Positions 32,540 to 41,367 of a stretch of 54,927 nt of DNA are shown piece by piece. The notes beneath the pieces were generated by a model. It did not search any database, was not told the origin of the DNA, and worked only from the letters and a program-made list of their open reading frames with translations. The position numbers and the translations under genes are program-made. Position 1 is the stretch's first letter. The number at the start of each line of letters is the position of its first letter. Origin of the DNA: an uncultured OM182 clade bacterium (GTDB lineage Bacteria; Pseudomonadota; Gammaproteobacteria; Pseudomonadales; Azotimanducaceae). Location: assembly GCA_905182025.1 (NCBI GenBank), contig CAJJAA010000020.1:1-54927 (forward strand), written 5' to 3'.

Positions 32540-32561
32540 TTGCTTAGCCTGCGCTAAGCAA
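32540..32561. terminator. Bidirectional hairpin between convergent genes
   Basis: TTGCTTAGC and GCTAAGCAA form a perfect 9-bp stem with loop CTGC, placed 6 bases after the dehydrogenase stop and 20 bases from the VWA gene stop. Its position between convergent genes fits a shared terminator, although the U-tract is weak on both strands. Confidence 0.6.
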
Positions 32562-32581
32562 ATTACGACACCAAAGCTTGA

Positions 32582-33979
32582 TCAGCGGGCAAGTTGCTTC
32601 ATCGCTCGCTCTAAGCCTTTCACACCCAAATGGTACATATGATCATCGATTATTCTCTGTATCAAAACGGTCGTGTGGGAGTCTTGCCATTTTTCCACGG
32701 CAACGGGATTTAGCCAGACGATTTTCTTAAAGTGATCCTGAAGCCTACTAAACCAAATTTCCCCAGGCTCTAGGTTAAAGTGCTCGACACTCCCGCCCTT
32801 CTCGGTAATTTCATGCCGAGCCATACTAGCGTCACCGACAAAGATGACCTTGTAATCACTACCAAAGCGGTGAATCAAATCATAAGTATTTAGCTGCTCT
32901 TGCTTGCCTCGATCGTTACTCGTCCAGACGAATTCGTAGGGGAAATTATGGAAGTAGTAAATTTCTAGGTATTTAAACTCAGATCGTGCCGCGGAAAAAA
33001 GTTGGCTGCATAGTAAAACGTGATCATCCATTGATCCGCCGACATCCAAGAATAGCAGCACCTTAACGGCGTTTCGTTTCTCTGGGACTTCGACAATATC
33101 CAGCATGCCCGCATTTTTTGCCGTGCGCCGAATGGTTTCCTCAAGATCCAACTCCAAATCAGCACCCGTGCGAGCAAACTTTCTTAACCGCCTGAGCGCC
33201 ATTTTGAGGTTTCGCGTACCGAGTTCCGCGTCGGGATCGTAGTCTTCATACTGTCGCTGCAACCAAACTTTACTGGCGGAATGCAGGCGTGCAACGTCAG
33301 AATCATCTCGCATGCCCTGCCCAGGTTCCTCACCAGCACCCAAACCTAGCTTGCCCTGAGCACCCTCGCCGTCATCTTCGCCGTCTCCCTCTCCTTGCCC
33401 CTCTCCTTCTCCTTCTCCTTCTCCCTCTCCTTGCCCTTCTCCCTCTCCTTCCCCGTCTCTTTCGCCCTCCGCATCATCCGGTATGACGTCACTCTGCTCC
33501 GACCCCTTGCCGGATTCTGGGGCAGTTACAGAGCCGTCGGCTAATTGAGAGCCGTCAGCCAGATCAGAGTCTTCTTCGCGTAAGCGACGTTCCACGGCGA
33601 TAGAGCCTTCGGAATTAGACGGTGATATGTCGAACGCCGGAACTTGAACATTTTGGTAGGCTTCGATGATTTGACGGTACTCGTCTACGTTTAGATTGGG
33701 AAAGTAGCGAGCTACCATAGAATCCAATAATTCAGGCGAGTGAGCTGTTGAAAAAATACTCTCAAGCGAATCAAGACCGTCAAAAAAATCGGCGAAAGCG
33801 CGATCAAATCGGTCATAGAATTGTTCGTCTTTTACCAACGCCATGCGGCTAAGAAAGTAAAATTCACCGAGATCGGCAAAAATTAGACGCTGACGCATCA
33901 GTTCCAACAGGTCCAACATTTCACGTGTAGATATTGGAACACGGTATTCTCTTAGTGTTTCGAAATAACGTAACAACAA
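32582..33979 (-). CDS. CoxE-like VWA domain protein
   Basis: A 465-residue cytoplasmic protein. The N-terminal region (1-150) matches CoxE/YehP-type VWA proteins (ISTREMLDLLELM). Next is a low-complexity Gly/Glu/Gln stretch (about 170-203). The C-terminal von Willebrand A domain has the metal-site motif DVGGSM (Asp312, Ser316). Such proteins usually partner a MoxR-type AAA+ ATPase to mature a client enzyme. No MoxR gene is adjacent; the upstream neighbour is a Sel1-repeat protein, 14 bases away. The start is a TTG at 33979 with a weak ribosome-binding site. The client is unknown. Confidence 0.85.
   Translation of the reverse strand: MLLRYFETLREYRVPISTREMLDLLELMRQRLIFADLGEFYFLSRMALVKDEQFYDRFDRAFADFFDGLDSLESIFSTAHSPELLDSMVARYFPNLNVDEYRQIIEAYQNVQVPAFDISPSNSEGSIAVERRLREEDSDLADGSQLADGSVTAPESGKGSEQSDVIPDDAEGERDGEGEGEGQGEGEGEGEGEGQGEGDGEDDGEGAQGKLGLGAGEEPGQGMRDDSDVARLHSASKVWLQRQYEDYDPDAELGTRNLKMALRRLRKFARTGADLELDLEETIRRTAKNAGMLDIVEVPEKRNAVKVLLFLDVGGSMDDHVLLCSQLFSAARSEFKYLEIYYFHNFPYEFVWTSNDRGKQEQLNTYDLIHRFGSDYKVIFVGDASMARHEITEKGGSVEHFNLEPGEIWFSRLQDHFKKIVWLNPVAVEKWQDSHTTVLIQRIIDDHMYHLGVKGLERAMKQLAR
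33371..33468. repeat. Hexanucleotide-like microsatellite in the VWA gene
   Basis: On the plus strand this is an imperfect array of CTCCTT/CTCTCC-type hexamers. On the coding strand it gives alternating Gly-Glu with some Gln and Asp. All variants keep the frame because the period is six. Copy number is likely to vary between strains. Confidence 0.75.
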
Positions 33980-33993
33980 GCTAAATGGGGCTC

Positions 33994-35088
33994 TTAAAGT
34001 TGATGGGGTTTACCTTGTTGATAAGATCTCAGACGCGTTTCAAAACCTGCTCGCTGTCGGGCGTCTTTGGGCAGTGAATCAAGTACTGACTCTAATGTTG
34101 CGACAGCCAAATCGTACTTGCCGACGCGAGCGTAGGCTGCCGCTAATGAATCCTGATAGCCTGGGTTATTGTCCAGCGCAACGGCTTCTTTCGCCAGCCG
34201 AACCGCTAGCTCACCATTGCAAACCTTTTCGGTCGGGCATCCTGCCAGCAACCATGAAAGCCTGTTTTTAGCCTCAAAATTATCTTGTTCAGAAGCAAGT
34301 TCATACCAAAGTGCCGCTTCAGAGTAATCGCGTTCAACACCTAAACCTCGACGGTACATGTAACCCAATGAATTCTGAGCCTGGCCATGCCCTTGAATCG
34401 CTGCAAATCGATAATGCTCCACAGCTAGCTTTAAATTTGGTGGCGTACCTACCCCTTTTTCGAGTGAGTGACCGAGGTAATAGTGTGCATCGATGACACC
34501 TGCTTCAACCCCTTGTTCAAAAAGTCCAACGGCCTTTCTCGTATTCTTGGCTACACCCTCACCGTTTAAGTACAACAAACCGAGGGGAACATAAGCCATG
34601 CCGTAATTTTGCTTTACGGCAACATCATAAAGCTCAAAAGCCATGCTGAAGTTCTGCTCCACACCTTTACCTGATCTGTAAAGGTTTGCCAGATTCACCT
34701 GACTACCAGGGAAGCCAATTAGCGCGGCTCTTTCGTAATAGCCTCGGGCAGTTATATAGTCCAGATCGACTTGCTCAGCCAGCAAACCTAAGTGATTTAG
34801 TGTCAGTGTATTTTCACTATCTATCGACAATGCATGCTTCAAATCTTGTGTCGCAAGGCCATATGCTTGCAGTAAGCTGTAGGCGACACCTCTGTTTGAG
34901 TAAGCAACAACCTCGTCTTGTGGCTCTAATTCGCCGGACTCAATTGAAATCGAAAGCAGCTCTACAACATCTTTGTAGCGGCCATCCGTCGCCGCTTTTT
35001 GAGCGTCATCAAACGTATTGGCAAAACATAAAATTGGCGCTAGCCAACACAACAGAAAAATATTCTGTAAGGGCAATAACCTCGACAT
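33994..35088 (-). CDS. Exported Sel1-repeat / TPR protein
   Basis: An exported protein with a signal peptide (MSRLLPLQNIFLLCWLAPIL, cleavage probably at CFA/NTF), two N-terminal TPR-like helices, and four to five Sel1 repeats. Examples are NLANLYRSGKGVEQNF, GLLYLNGEGVAKN and LGYMYRRGLGVERDY. A Cys-containing TPR-like C-terminus follows (LLAGCPTEKVCNG). Such solenoids mediate protein-protein contacts in the envelope. I chose the ATG at 35088 because it gives a normal signal peptide; the frame is open to an ATG at 35115. It is probably co-transcribed with the VWA gene. The binding partner is unknown. Confidence 0.82.
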   Translation of the reverse strand: MSRLLPLQNIFLLCWLAPILCFANTFDDAQKAATDGRYKDVVELLSISIESGELEPQDEVVAYSNRGVAYSLLQAYGLATQDLKHALSIDSENTLTLNHLGLLAEQVDLDYITARGYYERAALIGFPGSQVNLANLYRSGKGVEQNFSMAFELYDVAVKQNYGMAYVPLGLLYLNGEGVAKNTRKAVGLFEQGVEAGVIDAHYYLGHSLEKGVGTPPNLKLAVEHYRFAAIQGHGQAQNSLGYMYRRGLGVERDYSEAALWYELASEQDNFEAKNRLSWLLAGCPTEKVCNGELAVRLAKEAVALDNNPGYQDSLAAAYARVGKYDLAVATLESVLDSLPKDARQRAGFETRLRSYQQGKPHQL

Positions 35089-35570
35089 AGTTCCCATGCA
35101 ACTATTGTTTAGCATCCTGTTCTTTTCTCTACTGTATTTAAGCTACTGATCGATTCAATGCTAATAACGATTAAATAATTTGACAACTTAGGTCTTTCGG
35201 TCAACTGAGATACAACAGAGATATGAGGGAGAGATAGGGCGGCTTTTGCGTCAAACAGCTCTAAGGGTATCTTCTACCGGACTGTATCAGATGAACTTAA
35301 TACGGAGAAGCATGGCAGCACTAAATTGCAAGGTTAATTGAATGCTACTTCATCGACTCGAATGAACATAACGCGCCACAGTTGACGGCAATGAACACCA
35401 ACAACTTTCATACTGCGGAGCACAAACGCGCTCAAATTGGCAAAAATTAATAGTAGGGCTGAAACGCCCCTGAACGCTTGGCAAACTTAATTCTTAACAG
35501 GGATGGTTATATTAAGCGTCTATTGACGAGGTCTCTCCCGCACAAAATCTCAACAGCCCAACCTAAACAT
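35089..35570. other. Non-coding gap between DUF3014 and Sel1 genes
   Basis: There is no credible gene in roughly 480 bases. On the minus strand TTGTCA and TAGCAT, 17 bases apart (about 35160-35188), may be a weak promoter for the Sel1-VWA pair. I see no repeats and no RNA gene. Confidence 0.45.
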
Positions 35571-36401
35571 CTATTCAAGAACAGACCTTAATTCAGCAGC
35601 GATCTCTGACAACTTCCGCTTAATCGCACGGGTGTTTTTTGGCCCCATTCGTATCATTTGTTTTTGAACAGGGCTTAGCATTTCAAGTCGAACATCTTCA
35701 TATTCATACATCACAACGGGCTGAATGACTCTAATAGGTTCATCAATCGCAGGTGTCTCGAGTAGACGACCAATCGATTTGAAAATAACATCTTCAAATT
35801 TCCCTTCTGGGTAACCTAATTCATCGTATGCCTGCTGGAACAATGGTCGTAACAATATGTAAAACTCAACCGCTCGTTTTGTATCGATCGAGACGAGAAT
35901 ATTGGTCACCACATCATATCGCTCATACGATTTTTGTTCGATCTCAAACACCTTATCGTTAATTTGTTTAACGAGAAACTTTCCTTTCGGTGCGAGCACG
36001 CGTACGGGCTCTCTTGCAATATTGCCATTGGCGACACTATCAGTGAAGGTGACTATTTTTCGGACGAGTTCATTGGGTGAAAGCCATGCATTCACACCCT
36101 CATGCCGAGTTAGGCTCACAGCACCATCTCGTATCAGCTGATCACTATCATCGAGAAGTGGCAGAATAAAGCTTTGTTCGGGCGTTTTAATAACCGCCGG
36201 CGTATTTTGCAAGACAACTTCAGGTTCGGGTTCAATCACGGGTTCCGGTTCAGCTAACACGACAGGCTCAGACTTCGGGATTTCTAGCGATGTTGTAACA
36301 ACATCTTTGTCCGGTTCGCCCATAAATGTGTAACCGAGATAACCCAATATAATAATACCGACTACCGCGAGCGAGATAAGAAGAGGCTTGTTATCTGACA
36401 T
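35571..36401 (-). CDS. DUF3014 family single-pass membrane protein
   Basis: Begins with a short cytoplasmic tail and one membrane helix (about 6-27, LLISLAVVGIIILGYLGYTF). A Pro/Glu-rich spacer (EPEPVIEPEPEV) follows, then a periplasmic domain matching DUF3014. Matching features are LPLLDDSDQLI, LVRKIVTFTDSVANG, RPLFQQAYDELG and the end KQMIRMGPKNTRAIKRKL. Function is unknown. I prefer the ATG at 36401; the frame is open to an ATG at 36431 with no better ribosome-binding site. It is probably its own unit, since a 169-base gap or more lies on either side. Confidence 0.85.
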   Translation of the reverse strand: MSDNKPLLISLAVVGIIILGYLGYTFMGEPDKDVVTTSLEIPKSEPVVLAEPEPVIEPEPEVVLQNTPAVIKTPEQSFILPLLDDSDQLIRDGAVSLTRHEGVNAWLSPNELVRKIVTFTDSVANGNIAREPVRVLAPKGKFLVKQINDKVFEIEQKSYERYDVVTNILVSIDTKRAVEFYILLRPLFQQAYDELGYPEGKFEDVIFKSIGRLLETPAIDEPIRVIQPVVMYEYEDVRLEMLSPVQKQMIRMGPKNTRAIKRKLSEIAAELRSVLE

Positions 36402-36648
36402 TTTTTGACCCAAACATGTAAGTGTTGCCATTTTTAAGGGATTACGGACGTATCACAATAGCAGACGACTTCATTCCACTATTCTTCCATCATATACTGG
36501 ATGTTTCACAACTTAGTCCTCAAAACTAACTCAAGGTTCACTTATTCGTTGCATCCAAACGATAGATCAAAGCCATAAATGCTCTGAATTAATCGCCCCT
36601 TAAGGCAATCGTTTCTTAAAACCACTCAACCTAGCCATTCATCAGCAA

Positions 36649-37254
36649 CTATTCGGCTATGCTCAGGTCGCGCAAACTCAGCAATGAGGTCACTATCTGT
36701 TCCGCTGAATCACCATAGCCGACAACACCATCTTCGTGTCCAGACATACAAAAAATACCGCTATCTTGGCGAACGATATCAGTTACAGCTTTAGCCATTT
36801 CGGGAGTACCGTAGGGAATACTCGATGCGGTTGATTGTATCGACAATCGATCCCGCGCTAACCAAATATGAGGGCTATGCACATGGAACACATAAGTAAT
36901 TAGATCACTACAAAGATATACAGCAGCATGAGTGAGCGATTCAGAGGAAGGCGCGGTAGCACCTATCGATGTGACAGAATTGGCTGATAAATCGCTGTGG
37001 GTAACTTCGGCGAAATCTTCAAGACTAAGAACATCTCGCTCACCTGTCTGAGTCCCTGTAATTAAAAAACCATCATCAGTTCGTCGGCTCATGTTACCAA
37101 AGCCATAGCCATCATAGCGTTTAGGGTCTGCGCCAATCATGCCTTGCCGCATCAACACAGATCGCCAATGGACAAGTTCTTCAACATCGACACCCTGCAA
37201 AGGTCTCGCGCTGTGATTAAGGTGGAATTTAACAACCCCTTCTTGCTCGGTCAT
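36649..37254 (-). CDS. Class II aldolase/adducin family protein, probable sugar-phosphate aldolase or MtnB-type dehydratase
   Basis: A 201-residue zinc class II aldolase fold. It has the phosphate-binding GNMS (Asn54), catalytic/metal Glu105 in PSSESLTH, and metal His124, His126 (FHVHSP) and His173 (GHEDGVV). It follows mtnA by 19 bases, so it should act on the MtnA product, 5-methylthioribulose-1-phosphate or a 5-deoxy analogue. It could be the dehydratase MtnB or an Ald2-type aldolase yielding dihydroxyacetone phosphate and an aldehyde. No other methionine-salvage genes (mtnC, mtnD) follow, which favours an aldolase, but the two folds are homologous and I cannot decide. Confidence 0.8.
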   Translation of the reverse strand: MTEQEGVVKFHLNHSARPLQGVDVEELVHWRSVLMRQGMIGADPKRYDGYGFGNMSRRTDDGFLITGTQTGERDVLSLEDFAEVTHSDLSANSVTSIGATAPSSESLTHAAVYLCSDLITYVFHVHSPHIWLARDRLSIQSTASSIPYGTPEMAKAVTDIVRQDSGIFCMSGHEDGVVGYGDSAEQIVTSLLSLRDLSIAE

Positions 37255-37273
37255 ATGAAGCCTTGCTTAGCTG

Positions 37274-38323
37274 TTAATCGGTAGGATTTGGCGCGAAGAG
37301 TTGCGCAAGACTCTGTTCGTAAGGCGCTGTTGTAATACCCTGCTCTGTAATAATGCCTTTCACCAAATTTGATGGCGTGACATCAAAGGCTGGATTAAAA
37401 ACCTTGGTATCTAATGTGGCAACTTGTGCAGTGCCAAATTGTGTTACTTCTTGCGCGCCACGCTCCTCAATTAGAATCTGCTTCCCTTCTGCTGTCTCAA
37501 GGTCAATCGTTGAGGTCGGCGCGGCAACATAGAAAGGAATACCATAGTATTTGCACAAGATTGCTAAACCCAGTGTGCCTATCTTGTTCGCCACATCACC
37601 ATTAGCGGCAATTCTATCGGCACCAACGAGGACACCATCAACCTGCCCAAGTGACATCACATGAGCTGCTGCATTATCGCAAATCAGCGTGTTCGATATC
37701 CCAGCCCGACCTAATTCAAAACTGGTAAGCCTTGCCCCCTGCAACAATGGGCGAGTTTCGTCGACGTAGACATGGAACTGAAATCCAGCTTCTGCCGCCG
37801 TATAAAATGGAGCAAGCGCTGTACCTAACTCGGATACAGCCAACGCTCCCGCATTGCAGTGCGTCAACCAATTACTATTTGCTTTGATCAAAGGCAAACC
37901 GTGCACACCAATATTGCGGCATGATGCTGCATCTTCGCTATGAATGCGCTTTGCCTCATCACAGAGTAATCCGACTGGAATTTCATCGTCGTAGGTTTCT
38001 GCTAACACCACGGCGCATCGATAGACTCTCTCAACCGCCCAAGCCAGATTGACCGCCGTAGGTCTCGCTCCGATTAAGTAATCGACCCGTTCGCGTAGTG
38101 CCGACAGAGCAACATTCTCTGCAAGGCCAACGATAAGTCCATAAGCCGCCGCAATGCCTATCGCAGGCGCACCTCTAACACGCAGGGCACAAATAGCCTC
38201 GTGAACCGATTCAATTTGTTCACAGCAAAAAGTTTCTTCCACGTGAGGTAGTTTGGTTTGATCGAGAAGATACAACTTATCATCTTGCCAAACGACTGAT
38301 TTAGGTAATGGTTTTATATTCAT
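37274..38323 (-). CDS. mtnA: S-methyl-5-thioribose-1-phosphate isomerase
   Basis: Isomerises 5-methylthioribose-1-phosphate (or 5-deoxyribose-1-phosphate) to the ribulose form. Catalytic Cys156 is in THCNAGAL and Asp236 in VGADRIAANGDVANKIG, corresponding to B. subtilis Cys160 and Asp240. RVRGAPAIG is also present. The ATG at 38323 gives 349 residues, the family length. A GTG further upstream would add 13 unlikely residues. The bases just before the ATG form a palindrome that may hide the ribosome-binding site (38324-38353). It is followed closely by the class II aldolase gene. Confidence 0.95.
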   Translation of the reverse strand: MNIKPLPKSVVWQDDKLYLLDQTKLPHVEETFCCEQIESVHEAICALRVRGAPAIGIAAAYGLIVGLAENVALSALRERVDYLIGARPTAVNLAWAVERVYRCAVVLAETYDDEIPVGLLCDEAKRIHSEDAASCRNIGVHGLPLIKANSNWLTHCNAGALAVSELGTALAPFYTAAEAGFQFHVYVDETRPLLQGARLTSFELGRAGISNTLICDNAAAHVMSLGQVDGVLVGADRIAANGDVANKIGTLGLAILCKYYGIPFYVAAPTSTIDLETAEGKQILIEERGAQEVTQFGTAQVATLDTKVFNPAFDVTPSNLVKGIITEQGITTAPYEQSLAQLFAPNPTD

Positions 38324-38353
38324 ACAAAAGCACCGGTGCCATAGACGTTTTGT
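38324..38353 (-). promoter_or_regulatory. Potential hairpin in the mtnA leader
   Basis: Outer arms ACAAAA / TTTTGT enclose the perfect palindrome GCACCGGTGC (38330-38339), immediately before the mtnA ATG and covering the place where a ribosome-binding site should be. No Shine-Dalgarno sequence is visible. It could be an RNA structure or a protein site; the evidence is limited to symmetry. Confidence 0.35.
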
Positions 38354-38452
38354 CTCTGACACCGGTTATATACCTTATTGCTAAATTTCAATTTCGCCCT
38401 GGTTCGAGCATTTCTTCGCGCACTGGACCAAGCTACGCTGAGCTTAGCCGAA

Positions 38453-39460
38453 TTAGGCAGCTCGAATTTTCGCAACCATTTCTCTGCGCTTTTCATCGTC
38501 AACAAAACCAAAGCCACCGTCGATACGATGAGTGATGTCACCAAAGCGTCTGATAATCTCGGTCACGACGTCATCAGGCTCACCCATAACGCCAAATGTA
38601 TTCAACATTTCATCTGTGATCATATCGCCCATCTCTTTCCATTTGCCTTGTTTGGACATGGCATTAAGCTCCGGCTGCATATCTCCCCAACCTTGGACAC
38701 CCAGCACTTGCTTGTACGCGGGTGTGGAACCGTAGAAGGCAATTCTATCCATAGCGGCTCGCTTGCTAGCTTCAAACGTCTTCTCGTCTTTACCCGAAAT
38801 CAAAAATGGTGTGTACGAGATTTCGAAATCATCCATGGTTCGTCCGGACCGTCTCAATCCTTCTTCAACGGCAGGCAATGTAACTTCACGGATATATTTT
38901 TCGTTACTAAAGGGATGAATAATGAGACCGTCAGCAACTTCGCCGGCAACTCTGGTCATAATAGGGCCAACGGCAGCCAAGATGACCTTAGGCGGGCCAT
39001 ATTCTTTATTCTCGGGCGTAAAGGCAGGAGTCATCAACGTATGATTGTAATACTCACCTTCAAACTTTAACGGCTCGCCTTCATACCAATTTGCCCATAT
39101 CGCACGCATCGCCTCGACCAGCTCTTTCATCTGTGGTGCAGGTGCACCCCAAGGCATACTAAATCGCTTAGTAATATGTGGCCGAATCTGAGATCCAAGA
39201 CCCATAGTAAAGCGACCTTTCGAGTAGGCGTTTAGATCATGACCTAAATTCGCCAGTATCATTGGGCTACGAGCAAAGGCTACCGCAATCCCCGTTTTTA
39301 TTTCAATTTTCTCACTATGCTCTGCTGCTAGCAGCAGCGGGAAAAAGGGATCGTGGTTCATCTCAGCAGTACCAGTGGCGTCATACCCCTGTGCTTCGAG
39401 TTTTTTGACGTGATCTGGGATCTTGTGCCAATCAGCGGTTAAATGTGAATCAACTTTCAT
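38453..39460 (-). CDS. LLM-class flavin/F420-dependent oxidoreductase (TIGR03617-like)
   Basis: Luciferase-like monooxygenase fold of 335 residues. Family features are KTGIAVAFARSPMILANLGHDLNAYSKGRF, GLGSQIRPHITKRFSMPW and the C-terminal FGVMGEPDDVV. The sequence resembles the subfamily predicted to use F420 in actinobacteria and also found in marine proteobacteria; the actual cofactor (F420 or FMN) is uncertain. It is 129 bases upstream of mtnA on the same strand, so it might be co-transcribed with mtnA and the aldolase. The substrate is unknown. Confidence 0.85.
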   Translation of the reverse strand: MKVDSHLTADWHKIPDHVKKLEAQGYDATGTAEMNHDPFFPLLLAAEHSEKIEIKTGIAVAFARSPMILANLGHDLNAYSKGRFTMGLGSQIRPHITKRFSMPWGAPAPQMKELVEAMRAIWANWYEGEPLKFEGEYYNHTLMTPAFTPENKEYGPPKVILAAVGPIMTRVAGEVADGLIIHPFSNEKYIREVTLPAVEEGLRRSGRTMDDFEISYTPFLISGKDEKTFEASKRAAMDRIAFYGSTPAYKQVLGVQGWGDMQPELNAMSKQGKWKEMGDMITDEMLNTFGVMGEPDDVVTEIIRRFGDITHRIDGGFGFVDDEKRREMVAKIRAA

Positions 39461-39643
39461 GCTTACGTTCCTTTTCTTCAGCTCTCATAATTACCCTAAA
39501 CCATACCCAAAACGGGGTAGTTTTGCCATATGGAAAACCACCGGTGATGCTCCTCCAATCCTGATTAACATAGGGACGTCAGATTGAGGAAATTCAGCTG
39601 ACAATACAAAGGCCTAAGGTAGCTTGTTTTATCAACTGTGCCG

Positions 39644-41290
39644 CTAAGAAGGAGGCTCGACCGGAGGTTTACCAAGCGATGATTCCGTTACTTGGATTTC
39701 ATCACGAAATTCTACATGTTGCATAAGTACGTACTGATAGGCTTCGACTAATGCGTTCCAACTCGCCTTGATAATATCGACGTTCACACCAATGGTGCCA
39801 AATATCTCACCTTCAAAGCTATGTTCAAGATAGACACGCACTTTGGCAGCGGTTTCTTGAGTATTGTTAATCACGCGGACACTATAATCGGTTAAGTGCA
39901 ACCCTGACAGCACAGGAAATTGACCAACCAATGCTTCCTGCAGGGCTTTATTTAGCGCATCAACCGGCCCATTACCTTCGGCCGCGCAGAGCATTGTCTC
40001 GGTTCCAACCTTGAGTTTCACAGACGCTTCAATCAACCCATCAGAGTCCTTGTGCTCCTCATTTGAAGGGCTATAAATTCGATAGTAGGCGGGATCAAAA
40101 ACCGGTTTATACTTACCAATGTGACGTCGGACCACCAGATCAAAGCTACCGTCGGCATTCTCATAGGAGTACCCGGCGTGCTCTTTCTCTTGCACTTCTT
40201 CGAGTATCGCTTTGACGGCATTGTTATCTTCGAGTTCGCTATAACGGTTTGCCAATTTTGCCCGCAAGTTTGACCCGCCGGAGAGTTCGCTGATGAGAAT
40301 CTTTCGAGAGTTACCTACCTGCTCAGGTTCAATATGCTCATAAGTACTCGGGTTTCTCTGCACAGCACTGACATGCACACCGCCCTTGTGAGCGAACGCA
40401 GAGGGACCAACAAAGGGCTGCCCCAATGGTCCCTGCATACCAAGATATTCCCATACTGTTTTTGACAACATGGTTAATCCCTTGATATTTCCTTCTGGCA
40501 AACACTGATAACCCAGTTTGAGTTCTAAATTGCCAATGATCGAAGTCAAATCGACATTGCCACAACGCTCACCGATACCATTAATTGTTCCATGCACCTG
40601 AATGACGCCAGATTCAATCGCGCGAAGCGTGTTTGCAACACCCAGCCCGCCATCATTGTGAACATGGATGCCCAACTTTATATCAGGAATTTGTTTTCGA
40701 AGCTCGAGTATTGCCTTACCGAGATCGGCTGGCATCACACCACCGTTCGTATCACACAAAATGACCCTGGCGGCCCCTGCATCCGTCGCTGCTTGAACGG
40801 TTGCCAGCGCGTAGCCAGGATCACTTTTGAAGCCATCGAAAAAGTGCTCCGCATCATAGAAAACAGGCTTACCTGTACTTTGTGCCAAATACCTAATCGA
40901 GCCTTCGATCATTTCAAGGTTTTTATCAGGGCTAACCCGCAGAGCCTGTTCAACATGAAGATCCCAGGATTTACCAAATATACAAGTGACGTCAGCTTCA
41001 GCAGCGATAAGCTTTTGAAGGAAGAAGTCATCGGATGGTTGAACATCAGATCTATGAGTTGAACCGAAAGCGACAATCTTAGCCGTCTTGAGGTCAAGCT
41101 CTTGAGCCATGACAAAAAATTCATCATCCTTAGGATTGGAACCAGGCCAACCACCCTCAATGAAATCAACGCCTATGCCATCTAAGACTTTAGCGATATC
41201 AATCTTATCGCGCAGGCTCAGATTGACACCTTCCCCTTGATTACCGTCTCTCAGGGTCGTGTCGTAGATTTCAATTTTTTTCTTAGCCAT
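39644..41290 (-). CDS. cimA: (R)-citramalate synthase
   Basis: Condenses pyruvate and acetyl-CoA to citramalate, opening the threonine-independent route to 2-oxobutyrate and isoleucine. The HMGL-like barrel has IYDTTLRDGNQGEG and the metal His-x-His in GIHVHNDGGLGVAN. The C-terminal LeuA-type allosteric domain is present. The sequence matches the CimA/LeuA2 type (TIGR00977) rather than LeuA. Three in-frame ATGs crowd the start (41317, 41305, 41290); I use 41290 (MAKKKIEIYDTTL), the family-like N-terminus. It lies 77 bases after leuD, whose product acts next on citramalate. Confidence 0.92.
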   Translation of the reverse strand: MAKKKIEIYDTTLRDGNQGEGVNLSLRDKIDIAKVLDGIGVDFIEGGWPGSNPKDDEFFVMAQELDLKTAKIVAFGSTHRSDVQPSDDFFLQKLIAAEADVTCIFGKSWDLHVEQALRVSPDKNLEMIEGSIRYLAQSTGKPVFYDAEHFFDGFKSDPGYALATVQAATDAGAARVILCDTNGGVMPADLGKAILELRKQIPDIKLGIHVHNDGGLGVANTLRAIESGVIQVHGTINGIGERCGNVDLTSIIGNLELKLGYQCLPEGNIKGLTMLSKTVWEYLGMQGPLGQPFVGPSAFAHKGGVHVSAVQRNPSTYEHIEPEQVGNSRKILISELSGGSNLRAKLANRYSELEDNNAVKAILEEVQEKEHAGYSYENADGSFDLVVRRHIGKYKPVFDPAYYRIYSPSNEEHKDSDGLIEASVKLKVGTETMLCAAEGNGPVDALNKALQEALVGQFPVLSGLHLTDYSVRVINNTQETAAKVRVYLEHSFEGEIFGTIGVNVDIIKASWNALVEAYQYVLMQHVEFRDEIQVTESSLGKPPVEPPS

Positions 41291-41367
41291 TTCTTGACTG
41301 ACCATATTGTTGACCATATTGCTAACCGCTAGTGCGAACTACTTATTAAACAATAGGCGCGCTGATA

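Noticed and set aside
38378..39070. Long open frame (230 codons) on the plus strand
   Set aside because: It lies entirely opposite the LLM oxidoreductase and mtnA upstream region, has no recognisable family features, and the minus-strand genes are clear.
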